Part shown: piece by piece, positions 16,777 through 26,753 of the stretch
Layout: each line of letters starts with the position of its first letter
How positions within the stretch are numbered: position 1 is the stretch's first letter
Assembly: GCA_002686265.1 (NCBI GenBank)
Contig: NZBA01000111.1
Span: forward strand, 1-64,000
Origin: Planctomycetota bacterium
GTDB taxonomy: Bacteria > Planctomycetota > UBA1135 > GCA-002686595
Length of the DNA stretch: 64,000 nt
Reading direction: 5' to 3'
Position numbers and translations under genes: made by a program
The notes under the pieces: model-generated
What the model was told of the DNA's origin: nothing
Seen by the model: the letters and a program-made list of their open reading frames with translations, nothing else
The model's database searches: none

Positions 16777-18281
16777 GCACGCGGAAGAAGCTGGTCCTCT
16801 ACCTGCCCCTCCGGGGGGATCCCGCGCTCGGGGAGTCCGTCAGCGCCGACCTCCTGCCCCTGGAGCTCCTGCAGATCGCCGGCGGCCCGGCCGCCGAGGG
16901 CTACGAGGTGGTGCTCGTCGACGCGAACGTCGAACGCGACCCCCTGCCACGCCTGTTGGAGGCCTGCGAGGACGCCCTGCTCCTGGGCTGCTCGGCGATC
17001 CTCGGCTACCAAGTGCACGACGGCCGGGACGTGGCGCGCGCGGTGCGGGCGCGGCTCCCCCACCTCCCGATCCTCTGGGGCGGCTGGTTCCCCAGCGTCG
17101 TGCCCGAGCTGTACCTCGAGGCGGGGATCGCCGACGCGGTGGTCCTGGGCCAGGGCGAGCTGACCTTCCTCGACGTCGTGCACGCCCTCGAGGCGGGCGA
17201 CGACCTGGAGGACGTGCCCGGCCTGGCGCTCCTGCGCGACGGCCAGCTCGTGCGCACCGACCCGCGCGCCGTGGTCGGCTTCGAGGCCCTGCCCGCGGTG
17301 CCCTGGCACCTGTTGGACTTCGAACCCTACCGCCGCCGGCAGCTCGCCGCGGGCCTCGGCCGCGTGCGGCACCGCATGCCCTTCCCCGCGGGCTGGAGCG
17401 AGGCGCGACCGCCCGTCGGCTTCTCGCTCTTCAGCAGCTTCGGCTGCCCCTGTGACTGCACCTTCTGCTGTAGCCCGCGCGTCACGCAACGGCGCTGGAA
17501 GGCGATCGAGGGTGCGGAGCTGGCGGCGCTGGCCGCCGAGTTGCAGGAGCGCTTCCGCTTCGAGACCCTCAGATTCAACGACGCCAACTGGGGGGTCTCC
17601 GAGGCGCGCGGGCGGGCGTTCAGCGAGGAGCTCGAACGTTCGGGGTGCGAGCTGTGGTGGAACGCGACCATCGACGTGGAGGCGGTCCTGCGCTACGACG
17701 AGGGGACCCTCGATGCGCTGGCGGCCAGCGGCGCTCACCTGCTGTGGTTGGGCGCCGAGACCGGGACCGAGTCGATGCAACGGCGGATCCGCAAGCACGT
17801 GCCGATCGACGAGCTCCCCCGAGCCCTGCAGCGCCTGACGGGGCGCGGGATCACGACGGGTTGCTTCTGGATCATCGGGTACCCCGGCGAGGAGCCGGAC
17901 TCGATGTGGGCGACCTTGCGCAAGGCGGCGGAGACCAAGCACGCCTTCCGCGGCTGCGCGTCGGACGTCTACCCCTTCCGCGCCGTCCCGGGCACGGCGG
18001 ACTACGACGAGGCGCGCCGGTTGGGTTGGGAGCTGCCGAGTACCTTCGAGGAGTGGGGGCGCTGCTTCGAGTGGAAGTGGAACAGCGAGCTCACGCCCCT
18101 GCCGCCCGAGCTCCGCCGGGCCTGGCGGCGCTTCTTGCGCTGCGCGGCCCTGTTCGACCGCACGACCGCCGACGGACCGGCCTGGCTGCGCGCCCTCGCG
18201 GGCACCGTCGCCGGCTGGCGCCTGCGCGAGGGACGCTTCGGCTTCCCCGTCGAGCAGAAGCTGCTCGACTTGTGGTCGTAG
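16773..18281 (+). CDS. Cobalamin-binding-type radical SAM enzyme (copy 2)
   Basis: At 502 residues this is a paralogue of the protein encoded at 13326-14840. It has the same N-terminal B12-binding-type fold (LVLYLPLRGDP, ILWGGWFPS, VVLGQGELTF) without a DxHxxG motif, then a radical SAM core with C225-x3-C229-x2-C232 (FGCPCDCTFC). It later shows the glycine-rich and glutamate segments typical of SAM binding (LLWLGAETGTES). It starts 4 bases before the stop of the ATP-grasp/phosphatase gene and is therefore probably co-translated with it. The duplication suggests two related radical reactions in one pathway, for example sequential methylations. The substrate cannot be read from the sequence. 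Confidence 0.85.
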   Translation: MSTRKKLVLYLPLRGDPALGESVSADLLPLELLQIAGGPAAEGYEVVLVDANVERDPLPRLLEACEDALLLGCSAILGYQVHDGRDVARAVRARLPHLPILWGGWFPSVVPELYLEAGIADAVVLGQGELTFLDVVHALEAGDDLEDVPGLALLRDGQLVRTDPRAVVGFEALPAVPWHLLDFEPYRRRQLAAGLGRVRHRMPFPAGWSEARPPVGFSLFSSFGCPCDCTFCCSPRVTQRRWKAIEGAELAALAAELQERFRFETLRFNDANWGVSEARGRAFSEELERSGCELWWNATIDVEAVLRYDEGTLDALAASGAHLLWLGAETGTESMQRRIRKHVPIDELPRALQRLTGRGITTGCFWIIGYPGEEPDSMWATLRKAAETKHAFRGCASDVYPFRAVPGTADYDEARRLGWELPSTFEEWGRCFEWKWNSELTPLPPELRRAWRRFLRCAALFDRTTADGPAWLRALAGTVAGWRLREGRFGFPVEQKLLDLWS

Positions 18282-18384
18282 CCCGCGAGCCTTGCACCCG
18301 GCCACGCGAGCAGGCGCGCCGGGGGGGATCGGTCAGGCAGCCGCCGGGGAGGGCGCGGCGGCGCTCCCGGGCGGCGCGGTGGCC

Positions 18385-18390
18385 TATACT
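18385..18390 (+). promoter_or_regulatory. Possible -10 element for GFA-family gene
   Basis: TATACT, close to the TATAAT consensus, stands out in otherwise GC-rich sequence 20 bases before the ATG at 18410. No convincing -35 element was seen at the usual spacing. Confidence 0.3.
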
Positions 18391-18409
18391 CCAGCCCGTG
18401 GGAGCCGGG

Positions 18410-18841
18410 ATGGTCAGGGGTCGTTGCCTGTGCGGGTGCGTGCGCTTCGAGGCCGAGCTGCCGCCGCGCTTCGTGGCCCACTGCCACTGCGTGCACTGCA
18501 CCCGCGCCCACGGGGCGGGGGTCGTGACCTGGGCGGGCTTCGAGGCCGGGCGCTTCCGGATCGTCGCGGGCGGGGAGCGCCTGTCGCGCTACCGGACCGA
18601 GACCGAGGCGACGCGCAGCTTCTGCGGGACCTGCGGCACGACCCTGCTCTTCGAGTCCCCGCGCTGGGCCGGCGAGGTGCACGTGACCGTCGCCAACCTC
18701 GTCGACCCCCTCGGCCAGGACCCCACGGGCCACGCCTACGCCGACCGGGCACCGGACTGGTGCCCGATCCTCGACGAGTTGCCCCGCTTCGGCGGCGAGT
18801 CGGGGATGGAACCCCTGGACGGGGAGGGGGCGCGGGAGTGA
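18410..18841 (+). CDS. GFA/CENP-V family zinc protein
   Basis: This 143-residue cytoplasmic protein has the cysteine pattern of the GFA (glutathione-dependent formaldehyde-activating enzyme) family: CLCGCVRF at the N-terminus, HCHCVHCTR around residues 23-32 and CGTCGTTLLFE at the centre. These bind zinc in a beta-rich fold. Most bacterial members are of unproven function, and a formaldehyde/S-hydroxymethylglutathione role is only a family label here. GGGAG lies just before the ATG. The stop overlaps the GTG start of the following lipoprotein gene (GTGA at 18838-18841), suggesting a two-gene operon. Confidence 0.8.
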   Translation: MVRGRCLCGCVRFEAELPPRFVAHCHCVHCTRAHGAGVVTWAGFEAGRFRIVAGGERLSRYRTETEATRSFCGTCGTTLLFESPRWAGEVHVTVANLVDPLGQDPTGHAYADRAPDWCPILDELPRFGGESGMEPLDGEGARE

Positions 18842-19764
18842 CGGCCGCTGGGCACCGCGGCCCGGGCCGCGCGCGGCGGATCCTGCGGGTCGCCGGCGCG
18901 GTTCTCCTGGCCTGCACGGCCTGCGCGGCGCCCGATCGCGGAGGCCTCGCTCCCGCGGCGCGGGCGGACCCCCTCCCGCCCCTCGACTGGAGCGCGATCC
19001 CCGCCGCCTTCGCCGACTTGCGCGGCGTGGAGCTCGGTGCGAGCGGAGCTCCCGCCCGACCCGGAGACCGCCTGCTCTACCGCCTCAACCTCCGGGACGG
19101 AGACCGCGCGCGCGACTGGCTCGTGCGGTGCGAGCTCGCCGAGGAGACCGACCGTTCGGCGACCCTGAGCCTGACCCTGGCGGGGGTGGAGCACGAGGAG
19201 GCGTCCGCGGTCTGGAGATGCTCGGTCTGGGTCCTCGCGCTGGACGATGGTCGTCTCGAGCGCACGGCGGTCGACGTGCCCGAGGCGTGCATGCGCCAGA
19301 ACCTCCTCGATGTGGCCCTGGCCTTCGAGGCGCTCGACCCGCACGCCGAGGGCTTCGACCGGCGCCTGTTCGGCCTGGCCTCCACCCTCGCCCTGTTCGA
19401 GGCCTGGCGGGAGAACGAGGTTCTGGCCGGGATCCTGCGCGAGATCGCCTCGCCTCCCTCCCTGGCGGGAGCCGTGCGATTCCTGTTCGACCGCCGCTAC
19501 GAGCTCTCGCCGAGCCTGTACGAAGCCGAGCGGGACGAGGTCGTCCTGGCGGGGAGGACGCTCCCGGTGGTGCGCGTCCCCCTCACCCTGTCGATGGGGG
19601 GTTCGACCGTGATGCGCCTGGTCGCCACCGTCGCCGCCTCCACGCCCCCGCTGTCGGTCGGCATGGGAGTCCTCGCAGCGCACGGGGCGAGCTCGTCGGC
19701 GGCCGACCGCCGGGTCCGGTTGGAGTTGCTGGGCGGACGCCGGGCGGGCGAGCCCACCCCCTGA
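18838..19764 (+). CDS. Hypothetical lipoprotein
   Basis: I do not recognise a domain in this 308-residue protein. The N-terminus is basic and then hydrophobic, with a lipobox (VLLACTACAA), so it is likely a lipoprotein on the outer face of a membrane. The rest is mixed alpha/beta with regularly spaced acidic segments. The GTG start overlaps the GFA-family stop by four bases, so it is translated with that gene. The two products may work together, but nothing in the sequence shows how. Confidence 0.6.
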   Translation: MTAAGHRGPGRARRILRVAGAVLLACTACAAPDRGGLAPAARADPLPPLDWSAIPAAFADLRGVELGASGAPARPGDRLLYRLNLRDGDRARDWLVRCELAEETDRSATLSLTLAGVEHEEASAVWRCSVWVLALDDGRLERTAVDVPEACMRQNLLDVALAFEALDPHAEGFDRRLFGLASTLALFEAWRENEVLAGILREIASPPSLAGAVRFLFDRRYELSPSLYEAERDEVVLAGRTLPVVRVPLTLSMGGSTVMRLVATVAASTPPLSVGMGVLAAHGASSSAADRRVRLELLGGRRAGEPTP

Positions 19765-19907
19765 AGCGACGAACCCCTGGCTTCCGGGATCGACCGGACC
19801 TGCCGGGGATCCCGCACCCCGCGAGGGCGCCGCGCCCGCCTGCGAGGGCACAGGGACAGGTCTCGGCGGCCAGCGCGGCCACGCCCCCCCCACAGCCAAC
19901 GGCGAGG

Positions 19908-19935
19908 TTGACACGGGCCGCCCCCCCCCTAGGCT
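19908..19935 (+). promoter_or_regulatory. Sigma-70-type promoter for cysteine-rich protein
   Basis: A perfect -35 element TTGACA (19908-19913) is followed after 16 bases by TAGGCT (19930-19935), a reasonable -10. Transcription would start near 19942, about 45 bases before the ATG at 19986, which has a GGAGAGG ribosome binding site. This is the clearest housekeeping-type promoter seen in the window. Confidence 0.65.
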
Positions 19936-19985
19936 CGCCTCGGGATCGAGAACCAGCCGCAACCCTGATCACCGGAGAGGGATCC

Positions 19986-20348
19986 ATGATCAAGCCCATC
20001 TTCCTGGGCATCATCACCGTGGCCACCGCATGGGGCGTGGCCACGGGCGACCACGAGTGCAACGGCTTCATCGCCGTCGTCCCCCCCGACCCGCCGCCCT
20101 GGCCGCGAATGCAGTGCCGGAACCTCTCGTGCGGGACGAGCTGCAGCCTCGACTCCATGCAGCTCGACGTGAACGCGGAGCTGTGGTGGTGCGAATGCGA
20201 TCCGTCCGGTGAGCCCAGCTGCTGCCACACGATCCAGAAGAAGATCGACGGCGAGTGGCAGCAGCCCACGGGTTGGGGACCGTGTCGCTCGGGCTGCGGA
20301 GGGGACTCCTGCAGCGGAAACGCCGGCGACGGATTCGAGTGCGAGTGA
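19986..20348 (+). CDS. Small secreted cysteine-rich protein
   Basis: This 120-residue protein starts with a short signal peptide (MIKPIFLGIITVATAWGVATG) and has twelve cysteines, including WWCECDP, SCC and a C-terminal cluster (GPCRSGCGG, DSCSG, FECE). With an even cysteine count and a signal peptide, it is probably a disulfide-stabilised exported protein. No known family was recognised. A strong promoter (TTGACA-16-TAGGCT) and a GGAGAGG ribosome binding site suggest high expression. It is flanked by an unrelated lipoprotein gene and a membrane-anchored protein gene, both on the same strand. Confidence 0.65.
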   Translation: MIKPIFLGIITVATAWGVATGDHECNGFIAVVPPDPPPWPRMQCRNLSCGTSCSLDSMQLDVNAELWWCECDPSGEPSCCHTIQKKIDGEWQQPTGWGPCRSGCGGDSCSGNAGDGFECE

Positions 20349-20430
20349 TCCCCGGCCCCGCGGTCCCTCACGCAGCGGTCGGTGCGCCCGGATTCCCAGG
20401 CGAGGACTGGAACGCGGCAGTCTCGAGACC

Positions 20431-22113
20431 ATGAGACGTCGGGGCCCGATCATCGCGGGAGCCCTGCTGGCCGCGGGCTTGCTGCTCCTCGTCCTCACAC
20501 GGGGGACGGACCTCGGAGGGAGGCGCGTCGCCCCAGCCGCCGGGAGTGGCCAACCGGAAGCCGCAGCCGAGAAGGGGGACCTCCCCAAGGTTGGTCGCTC
20601 CGCCGTCGGAGCACCCGGCGCGCCGACGCAAGCAGCGCACTCGGCCCGCCTGAGGGTCGCCGTCGTCTCCCTCGACGGCCGCCCCCTGGCCGGCGCTCTG
20701 GTCGCGGGACTCGTCGGGGAGGAACAGGCTCGCTTGGGACTCACCGACGCGAGCGGAGTGCTGAGGGTGAAGACGAACGGTGTCGCCTTCGACACCGTCC
20801 TGGTCTCCGCCGCCGGGTTCGTGACCGGCGAGGCCCGGATGAGTCCCGCCGCTAAAGGCGAAGTGCTCGTGAAGCTCGCCCTCACGCCCGCCGAAGAGGT
20901 GCGCGGCCGCGTGGTCACAGAAGACGGCTCGAGCGCGGGCGCGGGGATCGAGGTGTTGGCCTGGAGGGAAGCCGAGTACCCCACGGCGCAGCTCGCGCTC
21001 AGGGCCGACGCCGGGGACTTGCGGTCCGTCACGGCCGTGACGGATGAGCAGGGCGCCTTCGTGCTCCGCGGGGTCGATCCGGATCGACTCTACTCGGCCG
21101 TCGCCGCGGGGAACGGGTTCGTCAGCCCGTCGCGCGTGAGCTGGGGCCGCTCCGCCTCGCGCGACGTCTCCATCGTCGTCCACCGGGCGTACGCCGCCTG
21201 GATCCGCCTGCGGGAAACGGAGGCGAGAGCCCTGCGCACGTCTCCCCTGCTCTACGGGCGGCGCTACGGCGGACCGCGCTCGGGCGATCCCGACGTGGGT
21301 CGCCTCTTTGGGATCGGCCCGGAGACGCTCTCGCTCCTCGGGGCGCTCGCCGGCGAGCACTCGACCCTCACGGACCGCCTGTACGTCTTCACCTCCCCCG
21401 GAGACCTGCCCTTCCTGGGGCCCTTCGAGCTCGCGCTCGACTACCCCGGATACGAGAAGACCGTCGCGCGCTTCGAGGTACCGGCCCTGGACGGGGAGGT
21501 TCCGGCCGAGGTGACCGTCGAGTTGACCCCGACCGCCAGCGCCTGGGGATCCCTGGAGGTCCGGTTCGTCTGGGGATTGGGCGACCACGCCGTCGTGGAC
21601 GAAGCCGAGCCCCTCGGAGTGCTGCGGCTCTTCGACGAGGACGGCCGCCCGTGCGAGTACGCCGTGCACGATGCGTTCCCCTCGACGGTGACCGTGGAGG
21701 GCCTCCCGACGGGGAGCTGGGGGTGGGAGTTCCGGCTCCTCTCGGGTGGGGACACGGCCCCGGCGGTCTCCGGCTGGAGCGGAGCCGTCGCGGTCGGCGA
21801 GGAGGGTGCCCGGATCGAGGTCGACCTGTCGCACCTGGGGGCGGTGAGGCTGCGCCTGCTCCACCTCGACGGGTCCGAGTACACGGGCGCCGCCTGGATC
21901 CGGCTCGAGAGGACGGGGGAGCGCACGCTCCCCGCGCGCATCCTGCGGACGGCGCCGCACCTCCTCAGCGGCCTCGGCGCGGGGACCTGGGAGGTGTGGG
22001 TCGACCAGCCCCGCTTCCTCGACCGGTCGGCAGCCGTCGCCAGGGCCGCGCGGGCCACGGTGTCCGTCGAGCCCGGCGAGGTCGTCGAGGCGGACCTGTT
22101 CCTGGCGGAGTGA
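20431..22113 (+). CDS. Membrane-anchored protein with carboxypeptidase-regulatory-like domains
   Basis: This 560-residue protein has an N-terminal anchor (IIAGALLAAGLLLLVL). Behind it lie repeated beta-sandwich modules of the carboxypeptidase regulatory-like (Ig-like) type, for example RLRVAVVSLDGRPLAGALVAG, VLRVKTNGVAFDTVLVSAAGF and EEVRGRVVTEDGSSAGAGIEVLAW. Such modules serve as spacers or binding surfaces in envelope proteins; no catalytic motif was seen. The ATG at 20431 is preferred because the basic-hydrophobic anchor begins there. It stands 82 bases after the cysteine-rich gene, on the same strand, and could share its promoter. Confidence 0.7.
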   Translation: MRRRGPIIAGALLAAGLLLLVLTRGTDLGGRRVAPAAGSGQPEAAAEKGDLPKVGRSAVGAPGAPTQAAHSARLRVAVVSLDGRPLAGALVAGLVGEEQARLGLTDASGVLRVKTNGVAFDTVLVSAAGFVTGEARMSPAAKGEVLVKLALTPAEEVRGRVVTEDGSSAGAGIEVLAWREAEYPTAQLALRADAGDLRSVTAVTDEQGAFVLRGVDPDRLYSAVAAGNGFVSPSRVSWGRSASRDVSIVVHRAYAAWIRLRETEARALRTSPLLYGRRYGGPRSGDPDVGRLFGIGPETLSLLGALAGEHSTLTDRLYVFTSPGDLPFLGPFELALDYPGYEKTVARFEVPALDGEVPAEVTVELTPTASAWGSLEVRFVWGLGDHAVVDEAEPLGVLRLFDEDGRPCEYAVHDAFPSTVTVEGLPTGSWGWEFRLLSGGDTAPAVSGWSGAVAVGEEGARIEVDLSHLGAVRLRLLHLDGSEYTGAAWIRLERTGERTLPARILRTAPHLLSGLGAGTWEVWVDQPRFLDRSAAVARAARATVSVEPGEVVEADLFLAE

Positions 22114-22474
22114 AACGCGCACCCCGCCGCGCCCACGCGGCCCCCGTCGGCGCCGACGGACCCGCCCTCCCCTGCCTCCCCGGTCCAGGGTTCTCCTCGC
22201 CGGGAGGGCCCCGCTGCCAGCGAGGACCGGCGCGGCGGTTGTGTCGCCAGCCCGTTGCCGTCACCAGGCTGCGAGAGGACTCCTCGTCGGTCCGGTCCAG
22301 GCCGCACCTCGTGAGCGAGGGGTGCGGAGTCGTCCCCGAGCAGGTCTTCGGGCACGGCCGGGGAGGGATGTGTCGATAGGGGCCGGAGAACCGGCGAAGA
22401 TGCCGAAGGCCGGGGTGGGATGCGGGCTAGGCTCCCGGGAACCCCGCGTCCGTCCGCCGTCCCCTCGACTCCCC
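22114..22474. other. Intergenic region with 16-base palindrome
   Basis: This 361-base gap holds a perfect palindrome CCGTCGGCGCCGACGG at 22144-22159, about 30 bases after the preceding stop. It could fold as a 6-base stem with a GCGC loop and end transcription. No open reading frame with coding character, no RNA gene and no clear promoter for the following SDR gene were seen. Confidence 0.5.
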
Positions 22475-23245
22475 ATGATCACCTTCGTCACCGGCGCATC
22501 CAGCGGCATCGGGCGCGCCCTCGCCCTGCGCCTGGCCGCCGACGGGGACGACGTCGCCCTCGCGGCGCGCCGGACCGACCTCCTCGCCGACCTCGCCGCG
22601 CGGATCGAAGACGGAGGCCGGCGGGCCGTGGCCCTCGCCTGCGACGTGACCGACCGCGGGAGCGTCGAGGCGGCGGTCGCGGCGTGCGAGGCCGAGCTCG
22701 GCCCGATCGACCGTCTGGTCGTGAACGCGGGGATCGGCTCGCCGACCCCGGGCACGGACTTCGTCACCCGCCACGTCGCGAAGACCCTGGAGGTGAACCT
22801 CCTGGGCGCCGTGACCACGATCGGCGCCGTGCTCCCGGGGATGATCGAGCGCGGCCGTGGCCACGTGATCGGGATCTCCAGCATGGCCGGGTTCCGGGGC
22901 CTGCCGACAGCCGCGGCCTACTGCGCGTCGAAGGCCGGGCTCACCACGCTCCTCCAGAGCCTGCGCATGGACCTCCACGGCTCGGGCGTCGCCGTCACGA
23001 CGGTCTGCCCGGGGTTCGTGCGCACGCCGATGACCGACCGCAACCGCTTTGCGATGCCCTTCCTGGTCGAGGTGGACGACGCCGCGCGCACCATCGCGCG
23101 CGCGATCGCCTCGCGCCGGGCGGTCTGCACCTTCCCCCTGTCGATGGCCCTGGCGATGGCGGCGATGCGCCTCGTCCCGCGGCCGATCTACGAGTGGATG
23201 GCCGCCCGGCCTTCACACCGCCGGGTGTCCGACAGGTCCGATTGA
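22475..23245 (+). CDS. Short-chain dehydrogenase/reductase
   Basis: The 256-residue length is standard for a classical SDR. It has the Rossmann nucleotide motif TGASSGIG at about residues 6-13, NAG near residue 88, the catalytic serine in ISSMAG and the catalytic YCASK motif near residue 149. It would oxidise or reduce a carbonyl or alcohol with NAD(P)(H); the substrate is unknown. The absence of an acidic residue after the second strand (AARR) favours NADP. It is followed by the convergent guaA gene. Confidence 0.9.
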   Translation: MITFVTGASSGIGRALALRLAADGDDVALAARRTDLLADLAARIEDGGRRAVALACDVTDRGSVEAAVAACEAELGPIDRLVVNAGIGSPTPGTDFVTRHVAKTLEVNLLGAVTTIGAVLPGMIERGRGHVIGISSMAGFRGLPTAAAYCASKAGLTTLLQSLRMDLHGSGVAVTTVCPGFVRTPMTDRNRFAMPFLVEVDDAARTIARAIASRRAVCTFPLSMALAMAAMRLVPRPIYEWMAARPSHRRVSDRSD

Positions 23246-23361
23246 GCGGCTCTGGGCGCGTCGCCTCGCTCGACCCGTCTCGGTCGCGGTCCGCTCGCGG
23301 AGAGGCGCCGGTCCGCCGCAGGGAAGGGACCGGCCGCCCGCGACCTGGCGCTGCTCACCCC

Positions 23362-24924
<1,563 letters not shown>

Positions 24925-24961
24925 GCGGGGAACGCGCGGGCGCGGGTGAGGCCTCGCGGGC

Positions 24962-26410
24962 TCAATCGGAGTGGAAGTAGTTCGGGGATTCCCTGGTGAT
25001 CGTCACGTCGTGGGGATGCCCCTCGCGCGTTCCCGCCGGGGTGATGCGAATGAAGCGCGCGCGCTCCCACAGCTCGCCGAGATCACGCGCGCCGCAGTAG
25101 CCCATGCCCGCCCGCACGCCGCCGGCGAGCTGGTGCACGAAGGTCGACAGCTGGCCGCGGTAGGGCACCATGCCCTCGATGCCCTCGGGCACGAGCTTGT
25201 CCGCCTCCTCCACGTGTCCCTGTCGATAGCGCTCCTTCGAGCCCTCCTGCATGGCGCCGATCGAGCCCATGCCGCGCACGCCCTTGAACGAGCGGCCCTT
25301 GTAGAGAAACGCCTCGCCCGGGCTCTCCTCGAGGCCAGCGAAGAGGCTGCCGGCCATGATCGAGGAGGCGCCCGCCGCGAGGGCCTTGACGATGTCGCCC
25401 GAGAAGCGGATCCCGCCGTCGGCGATGACCGGGACCTCGCTCCCGGCCAGGGCGCCGGCGACGTCGGCTACCGCCGTCAGCTGCGGCACGCCGACCCCGG
25501 CCACGATGCGCGTGGTGCAGATCGAGCCCGGTCCGATGCCGACCTTGACGCCGTCGACTCCGGCCTCGGCCAGCTCCTTGGCGGCGGGAGCCGTCGCGAC
25601 GTTGCCCGCCACGACGTCGACGTCGGTCCGGTGCTTGAGCTCGCGCACGGTGTCCATCACGTTCTCCGAGTGGCCGTGGGCGGTATCGATGACCAGGACG
25701 TCGACCCCCGCCTCCAACAGTCCCTCAGAGCGTTCGTAGTCGCGCACGCCGATCGCGGCCCCGACCCGCAGGCGCCCTCGGTCGTCCTTCGCGGCGAGGG
25801 GGAACTCGTCGAGCATCTTGAGGTCCTTCATCGTGATCAGGCCCTGTAAGCGATTGGCCCCGTCGATGATGATCAGCTTCTCGACCTTGTGCTGGAACAG
25901 GAGGTCGCGCGCCTCCTCCAGGGAGGTCCCCGGCGGCGCGCTGACCAGGTGGTCGCGGGTCATGCGCTCGGCCACCGGCGTGTCGTCTCCCGACTCGAAG
26001 CGGCAGTCGCGGCGCGTGAGGATGCCGACCACGCGCTCGCCGTCGAGGATCGGCAAGCCCGAGATGTTCTGCGAGGCCATGATGCGCCGCGCCTGCCCCA
26101 CGGTCGCGTCGGGCGGCAGGGTGACCGGGTCGCGGATCACGCCGTTGGCGGAGCGCTTGACCTTGTCGACCTCGCCGATCTGCGCCTCGATCGAGAGGTT
26201 GCGGTGGATGATCCCGATGCCGCCCTCGCGGGCGAGAGAGACCGCCAGCTCCCACTCGGTGACCGTATCCATCGCCGCCGAGCAGAGCGGGATCGAGAGC
26301 GGGACGTTGCGCGAAAAGCGCGTGCGCAGGTCGACCTCGCGTGGGAGGACGTCGGACTGCTGGGGCACCAGCAGGACATCGTCGAAAGTGAGCCCCTCGG
26401 AGAGTTCCAT
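24962..26410 (-). CDS. guaB: IMP dehydrogenase
   Basis: This 482-residue enzyme oxidises IMP to XMP with NAD+, the rate-limiting step to GMP. The TIM-barrel carries the catalytic cysteine in [10 protein letters not shown], and the mobile flap/active site includes YRGM-type sequences (EGMVPYRG). A pair of CBS domains (about residues 90-210) is inserted as in typical GuaB proteins. The ATG at 26410 opens on [17 protein letters not shown], a canonical GuaB start; upstream in-frame sequence is rejected. It precedes guaA by 37 bases on the same strand. Confidence 0.97.
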   Translation of the reverse strand: MELSEGLTFDDVLLVPQQSDVLPREVDLRTRFSRNVPLSIPLCSAAMDTVTEWELAVSLAREGGIGIIHRNLSIEAQIGEVDKVKRSANGVIRDPVTLPPDATVGQARRIMASQNISGLPILDGERVVGILTRRDCRFESGDDTPVAERMTRDHLVSAPPGTSLEEARDLLFQHKVEKLIIIDGANRLQGLITMKDLKMLDEFPLAAKDDRGRLRVGAAIGVRDYERSEGLLEAGVDVLVIDTAHGHSENVMDTVRELKHRTDVDVVAGNVATAPAAKELAEAGVDGVKVGIGPGSICTTRIVAGVGVPQLTAVADVAGALAGSEVPVIADGGIRFSGDIVKALAAGASSIMAGSLFAGLEESPGEAFLYKGRSFKGVRGMGSIGAMQEGSKERYRQGHVEEADKLVPEGIEGMVPYRGQLSTFVHQLAGGVRAGMGYCGARDLGELWERARFIRITPAGTREGHPHDVTITRESPNYFHSD

Positions 26411-26753
26411 GCCCCACGATAGCGTCCCGCGATCCGCCGTCCAAGCCCGGCGGCCGGCAGGAGGCCCAGGCAAAGAAAAAGAGGCCAACCCCGCCGGCGA
26501 ACCGACGGAGCGGGCCCCAAGAAGGAGGAGATACAAGTAGTCTCGCCCATAAATGCAATCTGGTTGAGAAGTAAATGGAATTTCCTTTCAGAGGGGGAAC
26601 CTCTTCGAGAGCCGAGGGTGGGGCCGGGACATCAAACAACCCAACGCTCCTGGATCAATCGACCGTCAAATGCCTCCCGAATGCCTCTGAGGCCTTGATT
26701 CGGCGGCGGTCGAGGTATTCCCTAGTACTCTGCCGCCCCCCAGCCCCGACCCC
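26411..26753. other. AT-richer divergent promoter region
   Basis: This 343-base gap between guaB (minus) and the oxidoreductase-epimerase fusion (plus) is noticeably less GC-rich than the rest. It includes the stretch 26540-26600 with ATAAATGCAATC and TAAATGG. For the plus-strand gene, TTGATT (26695-26700) and TATTCC (26716-26721), 15 bases apart, are a possible promoter. Several A/T-rich hexamers could serve guaB. No coding region was seen. Confidence 0.5.
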
